Positions 1 through 8,410 of a stretch of DNA of 46,102 nucleotides are shown here, in pieces; the stretch's first letter is position 1, and each line of letters begins with the position of its first letter. Source of the stretch: Candidatus Epulonipiscium sp. (lineage in GTDB: Bacteria; Bacillota; Clostridia; Lachnospirales; Defluviitaleaceae); assembly GCA_012519955.1 (NCBI GenBank), contig JAAYPH010000238.1, positions 1-46,102 on the forward strand. The letters run 5' to 3'. A model generated the notes under the pieces. It had not been told where the DNA came from. It was given only the letters and a program-made list of their open reading frames with translations, and searched no databases. Both the position numbers and the translations under genes were made by a program.

Positions 1-13
1 GAAACTTCATAAT

Positions 14-90
14 TGTGGATAACTATCTATTGCAGGGATAGTCTACCCTTTTTTGCACATTTTCAGTTATTTTAGCAAATGTTATCCACA
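14..90. promoter_or_regulatory. Two perfect DnaA boxes in inverted orientation
   Basis: TGTGGATAA at 14-22 is the reverse complement of TTATCCACA, which occurs at 82-90. Both match the 9-bp DnaA consensus exactly. They lie about 68 bp apart in an AT-rich stretch upstream of the sugar transporter operon. No dnaA or dnaN is visible, so calling this an origin is not supported; a DnaA-titration or regulatory site is possible. Confidence 0.5.
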
Positions 91-140
91 TTCTTGATTT
101 TTGAATTATGAAATATCCTCAAATAAATTTTCAAAACTAC

Positions 141-172
141 TTGAAAAACAATAATAATAGTGCTAATATAAT
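141..172 (+). promoter_or_regulatory. Candidate promoter of the sugar-uptake operon
   Basis: TTGAAA at 141-146 can pair with TAATAT at 164-169 (17-bp spacing) or with the better hexamer TATAAT at 167-172 (20-bp spacing). The start of transcription would fall near 176-180, just before the palindrome at 184-203. The -10 element is convincing; the -35 assignment is uncertain. Confidence 0.5.
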
Positions 173-183
173 AACCGTAATTG

Positions 184-203
184 TAACTTTTGCGTAAAAG
201 TTA
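184..203. promoter_or_regulatory. Palindromic operator, LacI-family type
   Basis: TAACTTTTGCGTAAAAGTTA is a 20-bp palindrome with 8-bp perfect arms and a central CG step, the architecture typical of LacI/GalR-family operators. It sits directly downstream of the putative start site, where a bound repressor would block transcription. No regulator gene is present in the window, so the partner is inferred. Confidence 0.5.
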
Positions 204-239
204 TATTTAACAATTTATTAAAAGTGGGGAGGAGTTTTT

Positions 240-1562
240 ATGAAATTCAAGAAATTTATTTCAGCATTGTTAATTACAGCAATGTCGGGAGCATTATTGG
301 TTGGTTGTGGAGGCACTACTTCTACTAACACAGGAACAGATTCTGGAACTGCTACAGAAAATTCTTCTACAGCAAATACCTCTAACAAAGGCATAAGTAT
401 TCGACTATTTAATGGGAAGATTGAAATTGATGAACCTCTAAAAGCGTATGCGGAAGCTTACACACAAAAGACAGGTGTTGAAGTAGTTGTAGAATCCATT
501 GGTGGTGGTGCAGATATAGGTGCAACACTAAAAGGTTATCTTGCAGCAGGCAATATGCCGGATATGTTCGTTATAGGTGGAGAAGGAGACTATAATATTT
601 GGAAAGATTACATGGAAGATTTAAGTAACGAACCATGGGTACAAGATACAGATGTTGCATATACTTCTCCAGAAGGCAAAGTAGTTGCTTTTCCATATGC
701 AGTTGAAGGTTATGGACTTACATATAATAAAGACTTATTAGACAAAGCAGGAATTGATCCAGCAAAATTAACCAATTTTAATGCATATAAAGATGCATTT
801 GAAAAGCTCGACAGTATGAAAGATGAATTAGGTATTGTGGCTGTAACTTCTATGGCTGCAGAAGCAGGACAAATGTGGTGGTCTGTAGCAAACCACAACT
901 TTGGTTCTTATCTTTCAACCGGTGTGGAAAATGGGGATACAAAATATATTGATATGCTAAAAAAAGGCGAAATCGACAGAGATCGTATGACTCAATATGC
1001 TAAATTCGTAAAATTACTGTTTGACTACGCAGATAAAAATACTTTAATCAGTGGTACTTACGACGATCAATTGGCATTATGGGCGCAAGGAAAAACAGTA
1101 TTTGTTCATCAAGGTAACTGGATTGACCCATCTCTTCCAAGTTATAATGTAACATTTAACATGGGAATAGCACCATTAGCATTTATGGAACAAGATACAG
1201 ATGGAATTCTTGCAGATGCTCCATCATGGTGGGCAGTATATAACGGAGGAAAGAATATTCAAGCATGTAAAGATTTCTTAAACAGCCTTGCAAGCACAGA
1301 AGAAGGCGCAAAATGTCTTGTACAGGACTGTGGAATGATTTCTCCATTTAAATCTACTACAACACAACCAACAGCACCTCTTGCAACAGACTTAATGAAA
1401 TGGGTTCAAGCAGGAAAAATTTACCCATGGTATTGGGCGAAAATGCCAGATGGATTTGCAATGAACAACTTAGGACCAATTTTTGAATCCTTTGCAAAAG
1501 GAGACGTAGATGTAAACGGATTTGTTGATTTAATGGAAAATGCAATTGGTACATTAAAATAG
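240..1562 (+). CDS. ABC sugar transporter substrate-binding lipoprotein
   Basis: Extracellular solute-binding protein (family 1) that would capture a sugar or oligosaccharide and deliver it to the two permeases encoded next. The first 23 residues form a lipoprotein signal with lipobox LVGC, so Cys23 would be lipidated and the protein tethered outside the membrane. A Ser/Thr-rich linker (about 25-50) precedes the globular domain. Length (440 aa) is normal. The ATG follows a strong GGGGAGGAG site. It is the first gene of a transporter-glucosidase operon, and a 20-bp stem-loop separates it from the first permease. The ligand is probably an alpha-glucoside, inferred only from the GH13 enzyme downstream. 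Confidence 0.9.
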   Translation: MKFKKFISALLITAMSGALLVGCGGTTSTNTGTDSGTATENSSTANTSNKGISIRLFNGKIEIDEPLKAYAEAYTQKTGVEVVVESIGGGADIGATLKGYLAAGNMPDMFVIGGEGDYNIWKDYMEDLSNEPWVQDTDVAYTSPEGKVVAFPYAVEGYGLTYNKDLLDKAGIDPAKLTNFNAYKDAFEKLDSMKDELGIVAVTSMAAEAGQMWWSVANHNFGSYLSTGVENGDTKYIDMLKKGEIDRDRMTQYAKFVKLLFDYADKNTLISGTYDDQLALWAQGKTVFVHQGNWIDPSLPSYNVTFNMGIAPLAFMEQDTDGILADAPSWWAVYNGGKNIQACKDFLNSLASTEEGAKCLVQDCGMISPFKSTTTQPTAPLATDLMKWVQAGKIYPWYWAKMPDGFAMNNLGPIFESFAKGDVDVNGFVDLMENAIGTLK

Positions 1563-1577
1563 CAATTAAAATAAATA

Positions 1578-1624
1578 AACTTAATTTTTCAGGCGACAAT
1601 ATTAGTCGCCTGAAAAATTAAGTT
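1578..1624 (+). other. Long intercistronic stem-loop in the transporter operon
   Basis: A perfect 20-bp inverted repeat (1578-1597 and 1605-1624) with a 7-base loop lies between the binding-protein stop and the permease ribosome site. No T-run follows the stem, so it does not look like a normal intrinsic terminator. Such stem-loops commonly protect the 3' end of the binding-protein message and give it higher expression than the permeases. Confidence 0.8.
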
Positions 1625-1650
1625 CCAAAATACAGAAAGGGGGATTTCCT

Positions 1651-2691
1651 TTGAACATAAAGCTTAAGAAAGTATTGTCCATTGCAGCAATTGTTCTCGG
1701 AATAGTTGCTGTAATCATTGCATTAATCATGGATTTTAGCAGAAGTGAAAATCCGATGCGAGGTGCTCTTTTAATCATCGGTATGGTTATGGTTTTGGCA
1801 GGCTTTTATTTTATGCCAAGTAAAAACCACAAGAAGATTATAAACGTACTATTCCTGTTTCCTTTGTTGTTTGCATTTACAGTGACTGTACTGATTCCTT
1901 TCGTTTGCGGTGTGTTTTATTCATTAACGGATTGGAACGGTATTAAGTTTCAAAATTTTGTAGGGCTTCAAAATTACATTACAATGTTTAAGTCTAATGA
2001 TTATATGTATTCGGTCATTATAACGTTTATATTTTCTCTAATAAATATAGTTTTGGTGAATGTAATAGCGTTTTCTTTGGCTCTTCTTTGCACATCGAAA
2101 GTTAAAGGGAAGAATTATTACAGAGCAGCCTTTTTCGTTCCTAATCTGATTGGCGGAATCGTGCTTGGTTATGTATGGCAGTTTGTTTTTAATAAAGTAT
2201 TTACTGCGCTTGTTCCCGGCAGCCTTTCTATGCTGACAGATCCAAATCTTGCCTTACTGGCAATCGTTATTGTAAGCAGCTGGCAGTATTCGGGTTATAT
2301 TATGATGATTTATGTTACCGGATTACAAGGAGTACCAAAGGATGTACTGGAAGCTTCTGCTGTAGACGGTGCAGACAAATTAACTACTTTATTCCGCATT
2401 AAAATGCCTTTAATCGCAAATACATTTACAATATGTCTTTTCTTAACGCTTATCAATTCCTTTAAACAATTTGACTTAAACCTGGCAATTACCAATGGTG
2501 CTCCAAGTCGTATCCTAAATGGAGTATCCATTTATTCAACCGAATTATTGGCTTTAAATATCTATAAGACTGCAATTACAAAAAATCAATATGCCCTGGG
2601 ACAAACAAAGGCAGTGGTATTCTTTATTATTCTTGCAGCTATTTCACTGACTCAAGTTGCTATTAGCAAGAAGAGGGAGGTAGAAATGTGA
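1651..2691 (+). CDS. ABC sugar transporter permease, MalF type
   Basis: Integral membrane subunit of the sugar importer. The EAA loop that docks on the ATPase is seen around residues 234-255 (EASAVDGADKLTTLFRIKMP). The 346 residues include an extra N-terminal pair of hydrophobic segments (about 8-28 and 38-54) before the conserved permease core beginning near residue 65. The start is TTG, preceded by AAAGGGGG. The stop overlaps the start of the next permease by one base (TGATG), which implies translational coupling. Homologous to MalF/LacF/UgpA-type permeases; substrate not determinable from sequence. Confidence 0.88.
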   Translation: MNIKLKKVLSIAAIVLGIVAVIIALIMDFSRSENPMRGALLIIGMVMVLAGFYFMPSKNHKKIINVLFLFPLLFAFTVTVLIPFVCGVFYSLTDWNGIKFQNFVGLQNYITMFKSNDYMYSVIITFIFSLINIVLVNVIAFSLALLCTSKVKGKNYYRAAFFVPNLIGGIVLGYVWQFVFNKVFTALVPGSLSMLTDPNLALLAIVIVSSWQYSGYIMMIYVTGLQGVPKDVLEASAVDGADKLTTLFRIKMPLIANTFTICLFLTLINSFKQFDLNLAITNGAPSRILNGVSIYSTELLALNIYKTAITKNQYALGQTKAVVFFIILAAISLTQVAISKKREVEM

Positions 2692-3602
2692 TGAAAGTAC
2701 AAAATGTTACAACGACTAAAAATGCAGTAATAAAAGAAATTCCAGAAGGAACAAAAAAAGCAGGTATTTTTGTTCTGGAAGTTTTGGCAATAATACTCGT
2801 ACTCATTTTTTTATTCCCCTTCTTCTTAGTTGTAATAAATTCGGCCAAAGAAAGTGCAAGTATTATTATTAGTCCTATAGCATTGCCCGAAAGATGGGGA
2901 CAGATGTTTACAAATATGAATAATGTTATTCATAACAGGAATTTTAACTACTGGAAATCTTTTTTTAATTCTATATTTATTACGATTGCAAGCTTAACGT
3001 TGTTATCGCTTTTTTCCAGTATGGCAGCATGGGTTCTGGTGCGTAACAAGACGAAATGGTCAAATTTTATATTTATGACACTTGTGGCTGCCATGATCAT
3101 TCCTTTCCAGGTAGTTATGCTGCCCCTATTATCAACTTTTAGAGAACTTTCTGATTTCACAGGTATCCGAATGCTCAATAGCTACAAGGGCCTAATATTT
3201 GCATATCTTGGATTTGGGGGCTCTATGTCCGTATTTATTTTCCATGGATTTATTAAGGCAATACCTTATGAGTTAGAAGAAGCGGCTCTAATAGATGGCT
3301 GTACTCCGGAAAGTACATTTTTCCGTATTCTGTTTCCATTATTAAAGCCAATCCAAGTGACTGTATTAATATTGAATGGTGTTTGGATTTGGAACGACTT
3401 CTTATTACCATCGCTTATGCTGGGATTGAACGGAAAAATCAAAACACTGCCAATTGCAGTAACCAGTTTTGTAGGTTCTTATGTTAAGCAATGGGACTTG
3501 ATATTAACAGCAGCCTTTTTAGCAATGCTTCCGATTATCGTATTGTTCATATTTGCACAGAAACAAATTATTCGAGGCATGGTAGAAGGAGCAATAAAAT
3601 AA
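2691..3602 (+). CDS. ABC sugar transporter permease, MalG type
   Basis: Second membrane subunit of the importer, of the MalG/LacG/UgpE type (304 aa). It has about six membrane segments and the EAA loop around residues 195-215 (ELEEAALIDGCTPESTFFRI). The ATG at 2691 overlaps the stop of the upstream permease; a GTG at 2688 is an alternative. The GGGAGG site lies inside the end of the upstream gene. No ATP-binding subunit follows, so an unlinked shared ATPase of the MsmK/MsmX kind is probably used, as in many Gram-positive sugar importers. Confidence 0.88.
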   Translation: MKVQNVTTTKNAVIKEIPEGTKKAGIFVLEVLAIILVLIFLFPFFLVVINSAKESASIIISPIALPERWGQMFTNMNNVIHNRNFNYWKSFFNSIFITIASLTLLSLFSSMAAWVLVRNKTKWSNFIFMTLVAAMIIPFQVVMLPLLSTFRELSDFTGIRMLNSYKGLIFAYLGFGGSMSVFIFHGFIKAIPYELEEAALIDGCTPESTFFRILFPLLKPIQVTVLILNGVWIWNDFLLPSLMLGLNGKIKTLPIAVTSFVGSYVKQWDLILTAAFLAMLPIIVLFIFAQKQIIRGMVEGAIK

Positions 3603-3630
3603 TTAGCATACAATTTAGGAGGGTACTTCG

Positions 3631-5298
3631 ATGAAGAAAAAGTGGTGGCATGATAAAGTAGCATATCAGATTTATCCAAAGAGCTTTATGGATACTAATG
3701 GTGATGGGATAGGAGATCTAAGGGGGATAATCAATAAATTGGATTATCTCAAAGATTTGGGAGTAGATATTATCTGGCTTTCTCCAATTTATTGCTCTCC
3801 TTTTGTAGATCAGGGATATGATATATCGGACTATTATAATATTGATCCCAGGTTTGGGACTATGGAAGATATGGATGAACTTTTAGCAGAAGCTAAGAAA
3901 AGAAATATGTATGTATTAATGGACTTGGTAGTAAACCATTGTTCAGACAAACATGAATGGTTTCAAAAAGCATTACAGGATCCCGATGGTGAATATGGAC
4001 AATACTTTTATATAAGAGAAGGCAAAGGGGATCAACCACCTTGTAACTGGAGATCTTATTTTGGTGGCAGTGCTTGGGAAAGAATACCAGGAACGAATAA
4101 ATATTATTTGCATATGTTTGCAAAAGAACAGCCTGATTTGAATTGGGAGAATGAAAAACTGAGAAATGAAATATATAAGATGATTAATTGGTGGCTTGAC
4201 AAAGGGCTGGCTGGGTTCCGAATCGATGCCATCATCAATATAAAAAAGGACCTGAGATTTGAAGATTTCCCTCCAGATAGAGAAGATGGGCTTTGCAGTC
4301 CCGGAAAGATGCTTGAACATGCCAAGGGCATAGGAGTCTTCTTAAAAGAGATGCGAGACAAAACCTTCCGTAAATATGATGCGTTTACTGTGGCTGAATT
4401 GTTTAATTATAAAGAAGACGAGTTAAGAGATTATATCGGTGAGGATGGCTATTTTTCTTCAATATTTGATTTTAGTACCCATCTTATTGGAGCAAGTGAA
4501 AAAGGTTGGTTTGACAGAAAGCCTGTTACCCCTAATGAATATAGAGACGTAATATTTAGAAGCAAGATAGAAACTGAAAATATAGGATTTATGTCCAATA
4601 TAATAGAGAATCATGATGAGCCAAGGGGTGTAAGCTATTATATTCCTGAAGGGGAATGTAATGAAAAGAGCAAAAAGATGCTTGCAACATTGCAGCTAAT
4701 GCTTAAGGGCATCCCGTTTATTTATCAAGGACAAGAAATTGGAATGACTAATAATGAGTTTGAAAGCATTGATGAAATTGATGATATTAGTACAAAAGAT
4801 GAATATTTAGTTGCATTAAAGGCTGGATATTCTCCAGAAGAGGCACTTAAAATAGTGTCAAAATACAGTCGTGATAATGCCAGAACGCCTTTCCATTGGG
4901 ATACTAGCCAGAACGCAGGTTTCACCACCGGAAAGCCATGGCTAGTGGTTAATAAAAATTATAAAGACATCAATGTAGAAAGTCAGATTAACGATGAAAA
5001 TTCAGTACTTTCATATTATAAAAAATTAATATGCCTCCGCAAAGATGAGGAATATAAAGAAACAATTGTATATGGAAAATTCAGTCCTGTTTATGAAGAA
5101 TATGATAATATACTTGCTTTCTATAGAAAAGGGGAAGACAAGACATTATTAATTATTGCTAATTATCAGGATAAAAAGGTTGAATTGCCTTTGCTGCATC
5201 AAAATAGTAAGGTCTTAATCAATAATTATGACCGTCTTAATGTAGAGAACGAAACAATTATACTTGAACCTTATCAGACTGTAGTACTGGATGTATAA
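3631..5298 (+). CDS. GH13 alpha-glucosidase (oligo-1,6-glucosidase-like)
   Basis: Intracellular glycoside hydrolase that would cleave imported alpha-glucosides. A TIM-barrel GH13 enzyme of 555 aa without signal peptide. Conserved regions are visible: a calcium-site-like segment DTNGDGIGDL (21-30), region I with Asp98 and His103, QPDLNWEN (167-174), nucleophile Asp199 in GFRIDA, acid/base Glu256 in TVAELF, and transition-state Asp329 in IENHDEPR. The QPDLNW segment and overall length fit the oligo-1,6-glucosidase/alpha-glucosidase subgroup (GH13_31-like); trehalose-6-phosphate hydrolase or sucrose-active relatives cannot be excluded. It lies 28 bp after the permease with an AGGAGGG site, so it belongs to the transporter operon. 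Confidence 0.88.
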   Translation: MKKKWWHDKVAYQIYPKSFMDTNGDGIGDLRGIINKLDYLKDLGVDIIWLSPIYCSPFVDQGYDISDYYNIDPRFGTMEDMDELLAEAKKRNMYVLMDLVVNHCSDKHEWFQKALQDPDGEYGQYFYIREGKGDQPPCNWRSYFGGSAWERIPGTNKYYLHMFAKEQPDLNWENEKLRNEIYKMINWWLDKGLAGFRIDAIINIKKDLRFEDFPPDREDGLCSPGKMLEHAKGIGVFLKEMRDKTFRKYDAFTVAELFNYKEDELRDYIGEDGYFSSIFDFSTHLIGASEKGWFDRKPVTPNEYRDVIFRSKIETENIGFMSNIIENHDEPRGVSYYIPEGECNEKSKKMLATLQLMLKGIPFIYQGQEIGMTNNEFESIDEIDDISTKDEYLVALKAGYSPEEALKIVSKYSRDNARTPFHWDTSQNAGFTTGKPWLVVNKNYKDINVESQINDENSVLSYYKKLICLRKDEEYKETIVYGKFSPVYEEYDNILAFYRKGEDKTLLIIANYQDKKVELPLLHQNSKVLINNYDRLNVENETIILEPYQTVVLDV

Positions 5299-5329
5299 AT
5301 TTTGTCTACAAAAGATCGAGGGGGATACC

Positions 5330-5410
5330 ATGCTCAAAAAATTTAATAAAATAAGTTTGAAAAAAACACCATATACCCTAAAAAAAAACGAACTAGAAAT
5401 TTTAATTTAA
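5330..5410 (+). CDS. 26-codon leader frame before the chemoreceptor, ending in an A9 tract region
   Basis: A start codon at 5330 sits at ideal distance from a strong GAGGGG site, yet its frame encodes only 26 residues and stops at 5408-5410, two bases before the chemoreceptor ATG at 5413. The reading frame passes through nine consecutive A residues (5380-5388). A -1 slip there would join it in frame to the chemoreceptor, adding a basic N-terminal tail of about 28 residues. It is therefore either a coupled leader peptide, the true but frameshifted start of the receptor, or a sequence-level indel. Confidence 0.45.
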   Translation: MLKKFNKISLKKTPYTLKKNELEILI

Positions 5411-5412
5411 GT

Positions 5413-7422
5413 ATGAAAAACAATATTGGAATCGCTCAAAGACTGATTGTTACATTTATCCTTTTGAGTATTTTACCATTGAGTGTTGTTGGTACATTTT
5501 CATATTTGAATGCTGAACAAACCGTTAAAAACAAAGTAGGATCTTATTCTGGGAAGATGGTTGAACAGATTGCCATGAATATAGATTCTAGAATAGAAGA
5601 ATTTGAAAGAATTCATAAAATGATTAATACTAACATGAAACTGATAGATAACTTACAAAACTTAGACTCCGTAAGCAGCTTTGATAAAACAAAAATTGTT
5701 AGGGAAATAGATAATGATATTATTTCGATTGTAGCTTCGAACAGTCATATCAGAGCAGCTAATATTATAAAAAGTAACGGAGAAAGCTTTGGTTCAGGAT
5801 TTGTTTCGATTTCAACAGGGGGAAAGACAATAAATAAAAGTGAACAAATCCAACAATTATTAGATCTTATAAATGGTTCGGATGGAAAAACTCTGTGGGT
5901 CACCGGGTTATTTGATTCCTATGAATATGTTTATTTGATCACACAAATACGTAGTATAAATACAAGTGAGCCTATTGGCGGCATAGTTATCAGTATTAAT
6001 AGTAAAGGAATCCATTCAGTCCTTGAAAAAGCCAATCTTGGCAGTGGAGAGATTTCTTTAATCAATGAAAACAAAGAAATCATTTCAAGTATAGATGAAG
6101 AAAAATTAGGTGCGGTTCTTGAAGATGACTTTTTAAATAAAATATATGGAGAAAATCTATCAGGCTATTTTACAGATTCAGATTATGTTATAAGCTATGC
6201 AACGACCAATAATGGGTGGAAAATCATAACCAAAGAACCTGTTTCAGCCTTAATGAAGGAAATGGAAGCTGTTAGACACGGAAACATAGTAGTAGTCGTT
6301 TTATGCATCATTATTGCTATTATTGTAGGGATGACGATTTCCTTTAGTATCTCAAATCCATTAAAAGTGATTATGGATTTGATGGGAAAAGTGGAACAAG
6401 GCAATTTCGTTGTGTCCTGTCCTATTACAGGAAAAAATGAAATAGGAAGATTATCTGATAGTTTTAATAAAATGATTGAAAATATCAGAAATTTAATTCT
6501 GGAAACAGATACCGTAGTAAAAAAAGTAGAGCAAGATACAGCGGTTATTAGAAATGCTTCAGAAAAATCAGCAAACGCAGCGACCCAGGTTTCCTCTGCA
6601 ATTAATGAATTGTCAGAAGGTTCCATGGTACAAGCAAAAGAAGCTGAACATACTACCATGTTAATGGAGAACCTGGCTAAAAATATCAACCATATTATTA
6701 AAGAAATACAAGATGTTATGAATATCATTGAGGAAACGGAAAGCTCAAGGGATTATGCATCCCATACGATGGAACAGCTTAATGAAAAAACAAAGACTGC
6801 ATTAGAGTCTTCTCATACGATTCATGGAGAAATACAACAGTTAAGCAACGAAACAAAAGAAGTTATTCAAGTTGTTAACGTGATAGAAAGCATCAGTGAG
6901 CAGACCAATTTACTCGCGCTTAACGCAGCTATAGAAGCAGCTAGAGCAGGAGAAACAGGAAAAGGCTTTGCAGTGGTTGCAGAAGAAATCCGTAAATTAG
7001 CTATGGGAACTAAGGAAGCCACCAGGATGATTAGTTCAATTCTTACCAACATCCAAGGCAAAACGAAGCGAGCTGTATCAGTTGTTACAGAATCCGATAA
7101 GATCTTTGAAGAGCAGAAAGCCATTGTTTTTGAAGCAAACAATGCGTTTAATAGAATGGCAGAATGTATGCAGAATATGATTCAGCGGATTGAAGAGGTC
7201 ATGAAAAAGATTAATGATATCGAAATCCAAAAAGATCAGTCGGTGGAAGCGATTGTACATATTGCAGCTATAGTAGAGGAAGGAGCGGCATCTATTGAAG
7301 AAGTTACAGCAACCAGCGAGGAACAAGCCAGTTCTGCAGAACAATTATCCATATTGGCAAACAATCTTATGTCAGTGGTGAGAAGCTTAAACAGTACTTT
7401 GTCTCGATTCAAAATTGAGTAA
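5413..7422 (+). CDS. Methyl-accepting chemotaxis protein with extracellular Cache-type sensor
   Basis: Transmembrane chemoreceptor that would signal to CheA/CheW. TM1 is at about residues 9-30 and TM2 at about 292-314; between them lies a roughly 260-residue extracytoplasmic region consistent with a double-Cache sensor. A HAMP domain follows (about 315-367), then the long coiled-coil signalling domain with the conserved hairpin tip ([20 protein letters not shown], about 495-514). The total of 669 aa is typical. The ATG at 5413 has no Shine-Dalgarno sequence, whereas the out-of-frame ATG at 5330 has an excellent one (see the leader frame). Position after the glucosidase suggests that it senses a related sugar or reports on the same nutrient, but this is inference. 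Confidence 0.9.
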   Translation: MKNNIGIAQRLIVTFILLSILPLSVVGTFSYLNAEQTVKNKVGSYSGKMVEQIAMNIDSRIEEFERIHKMINTNMKLIDNLQNLDSVSSFDKTKIVREIDNDIISIVASNSHIRAANIIKSNGESFGSGFVSISTGGKTINKSEQIQQLLDLINGSDGKTLWVTGLFDSYEYVYLITQIRSINTSEPIGGIVISINSKGIHSVLEKANLGSGEISLINENKEIISSIDEEKLGAVLEDDFLNKIYGENLSGYFTDSDYVISYATTNNGWKIITKEPVSALMKEMEAVRHGNIVVVVLCIIIAIIVGMTISFSISNPLKVIMDLMGKVEQGNFVVSCPITGKNEIGRLSDSFNKMIENIRNLILETDTVVKKVEQDTAVIRNASEKSANAATQVSSAINELSEGSMVQAKEAEHTTMLMENLAKNINHIIKEIQDVMNIIEETESSRDYASHTMEQLNEKTKTALESSHTIHGEIQQLSNETKEVIQVVNVIESISEQTNLLALNAAIEAARAGETGKGFAVVAEEIRKLAMGTKEATRMISSILTNIQGKTKRAVSVVTESDKIFEEQKAIVFEANNAFNRMAECMQNMIQRIEEVMKKINDIEIQKDQSVEAIVHIAAIVEEGAASIEEVTATSEEQASSAEQLSILANNLMSVVRSLNSTLSRFKIE

Positions 7423-7460
7423 TTTGTGTCGTTAAACCTACCTATAGAGGTTTAATAGTG

Positions 7461-7489
7461 TTGACTATAGGATGAATATCTAATATCAT
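7461..7489 (+). promoter_or_regulatory. Sigma-A promoter for the HAD phosphatase gene
   Basis: TTGACT at 7461-7466 and TATCAT at 7484-7489 are separated by 17 bp. The pair lies 38 bp upstream of the HAD start codon and gives that gene its own promoter after the chemoreceptor. Confidence 0.6.
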
Positions 7490-7526
7490 ACACTTATAGA
7501 CTAGAAATAGAAAGTAGGCTTTTGTA

Positions 7527-8156
7527 ATGAAAAACATAATATTCGATGTTGATGGCACTTTATGGGATACAACTGAGGTAGTGGCAAAGGGATGGAACAA
7601 GGCAATTCAAGAAATTGGTGGAACGGCTGCTTATATAACAGCTGCCACTCTGAAAAAAGAGTTTGGTAAGCCGATGGATGTAATAGCAAATAATTTATTC
7701 TTTGATGCCGATGAAGAAAGAAGAAAATTGATATTGGAAAAATGTTGTGAATATGAACATGATGCCTTAAATGAGAATACGGACAATCTGCTTTTCCCTG
7801 ATGTAAAGGAAACCATTGAAAAATTATCTGAGAAAAATCGATTGTTCATTGTTAGCAACTGTCAGTCAGGATACATAGAATTGTTTATGAAAAAAGTAGG
7901 AATAGAAGAATATATCACTGACCATGAATGTTTTGGAGATACAGGAAAGAGCAAGGGTGAAAACATCAAGCTTTTAATGGAGAGAAATAATATTAATGAT
8001 GCAGTATATGTTGGGGATACTCAAGGCGATTATGAGGCTTCGGTATTTGCGGGAATTCCTTTTATATATGCAAAGTACGGTTTTGGACATCCGGAGAATT
8101 ATGACTATGCGATTGATGGCATAAAAGAATTGCTAAACTTGATCGAAGAACTCTAA
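7527..8156 (+). CDS. HAD-superfamily hydrolase (phosphatase)
   Basis: Cytoplasmic phosphatase of HAD subfamily IA, 209 aa. Motif I is FDVDGTLWD near the N-terminus with the nucleophilic Asp, followed by a helical cap. Motif II is IVSNC (around 108-112), motif III the Lys in GKSKGENIK (around 143-151), and motif IV VGDTQGDYEAS (around 165-175), which coordinates Mg2+. The closest functional class is phosphoglycolate phosphatase or a similar small sugar-phosphate phosphatase; the substrate is unknown. The gene has its own promoter and a terminator at 8193-8227, so it is probably monocistronic. Confidence 0.85.
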   Translation: MKNIIFDVDGTLWDTTEVVAKGWNKAIQEIGGTAAYITAATLKKEFGKPMDVIANNLFFDADEERRKLILEKCCEYEHDALNENTDNLLFPDVKETIEKLSEKNRLFIVSNCQSGYIELFMKKVGIEEYITDHECFGDTGKSKGENIKLLMERNNINDAVYVGDTQGDYEASVFAGIPFIYAKYGFGHPENYDYAIDGIKELLNLIEEL

Positions 8157-8192
8157 AAAGAATTCACTTGTTTTGTTTTATAAAAGGGTGCC

Positions 8193-8227
8193 AAGCACGC
8201 GAACCTTATTCGGTTGGTGTGCTTTTT
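8193..8227 (+). terminator. Intrinsic terminator after the HAD gene
   Basis: Arms AAGCAC and GTGCTT flank an inner AACC/GGTT stem with one mismatch, and the hairpin is followed by TTTTT. A family A repeat begins immediately afterwards. Confidence 0.7.
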
Positions 8228-8228
8228 G

Positions 8229-8300
8229 TTTTGAAATAAGAAAGTTCGCTTTGCTTGCAAGAGACCAAACTTTCTTATTTCAAAAGTGCGACATAGTCCC
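8229..8300 (+). repeat. Family A intergenic repeat, copy 1
   Basis: A 72-bp element whose first part forms a perfect 18-bp stem (8229-8246 with 8268-8285) around a loop containing TGCAAGAGACCA, followed by AGTGCGACATAGTCCC. It aligns without gaps to 27014-27085, with 52 of 72 positions identical by hand count. Both copies start at the T-run of a gene's terminator. The 76-codon frame that crosses it (8173-8403) is not considered a gene. Confidence 0.65.
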
Positions 8301-8410
8301 GATTTTGTGCCTATTGTTTAATATCTATATTAATGCTAAAATAAAACGAAACAAATACAAAATGATTGTTATTAAAGGTATAAAAAATTATATCGAGGGT
8401 TGATGAAATT

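Noticed and set aside
1-239. Chromosomal replication origin
   Set aside because: Only two DnaA boxes, no dnaA/dnaN/rpmH neighbourhood and no unwinding-element layout beyond general AT-richness.
3973-4361. Overlapping minus-strand frames in the GH13 gene
   Set aside because: Shadows of the glucosidase coding strand.
6195-6728. 177-codon minus-strand frame inside the chemoreceptor gene
   Set aside because: Antisense shadow of a well-supported coding sequence; no ribosome site and no recognisable motif.
7432-7455. Terminator after the chemoreceptor (TTAAACCT / AGGTTTAA)
   Set aside because: 8-bp stem is weak and has no T-tract; left unassigned.
8173-8403. 76-codon plus-strand frame between the HAD and GNAT genes
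   Set aside because: It runs through the HAD terminator and family A repeat, has no ribosome site and shows non-coding composition.
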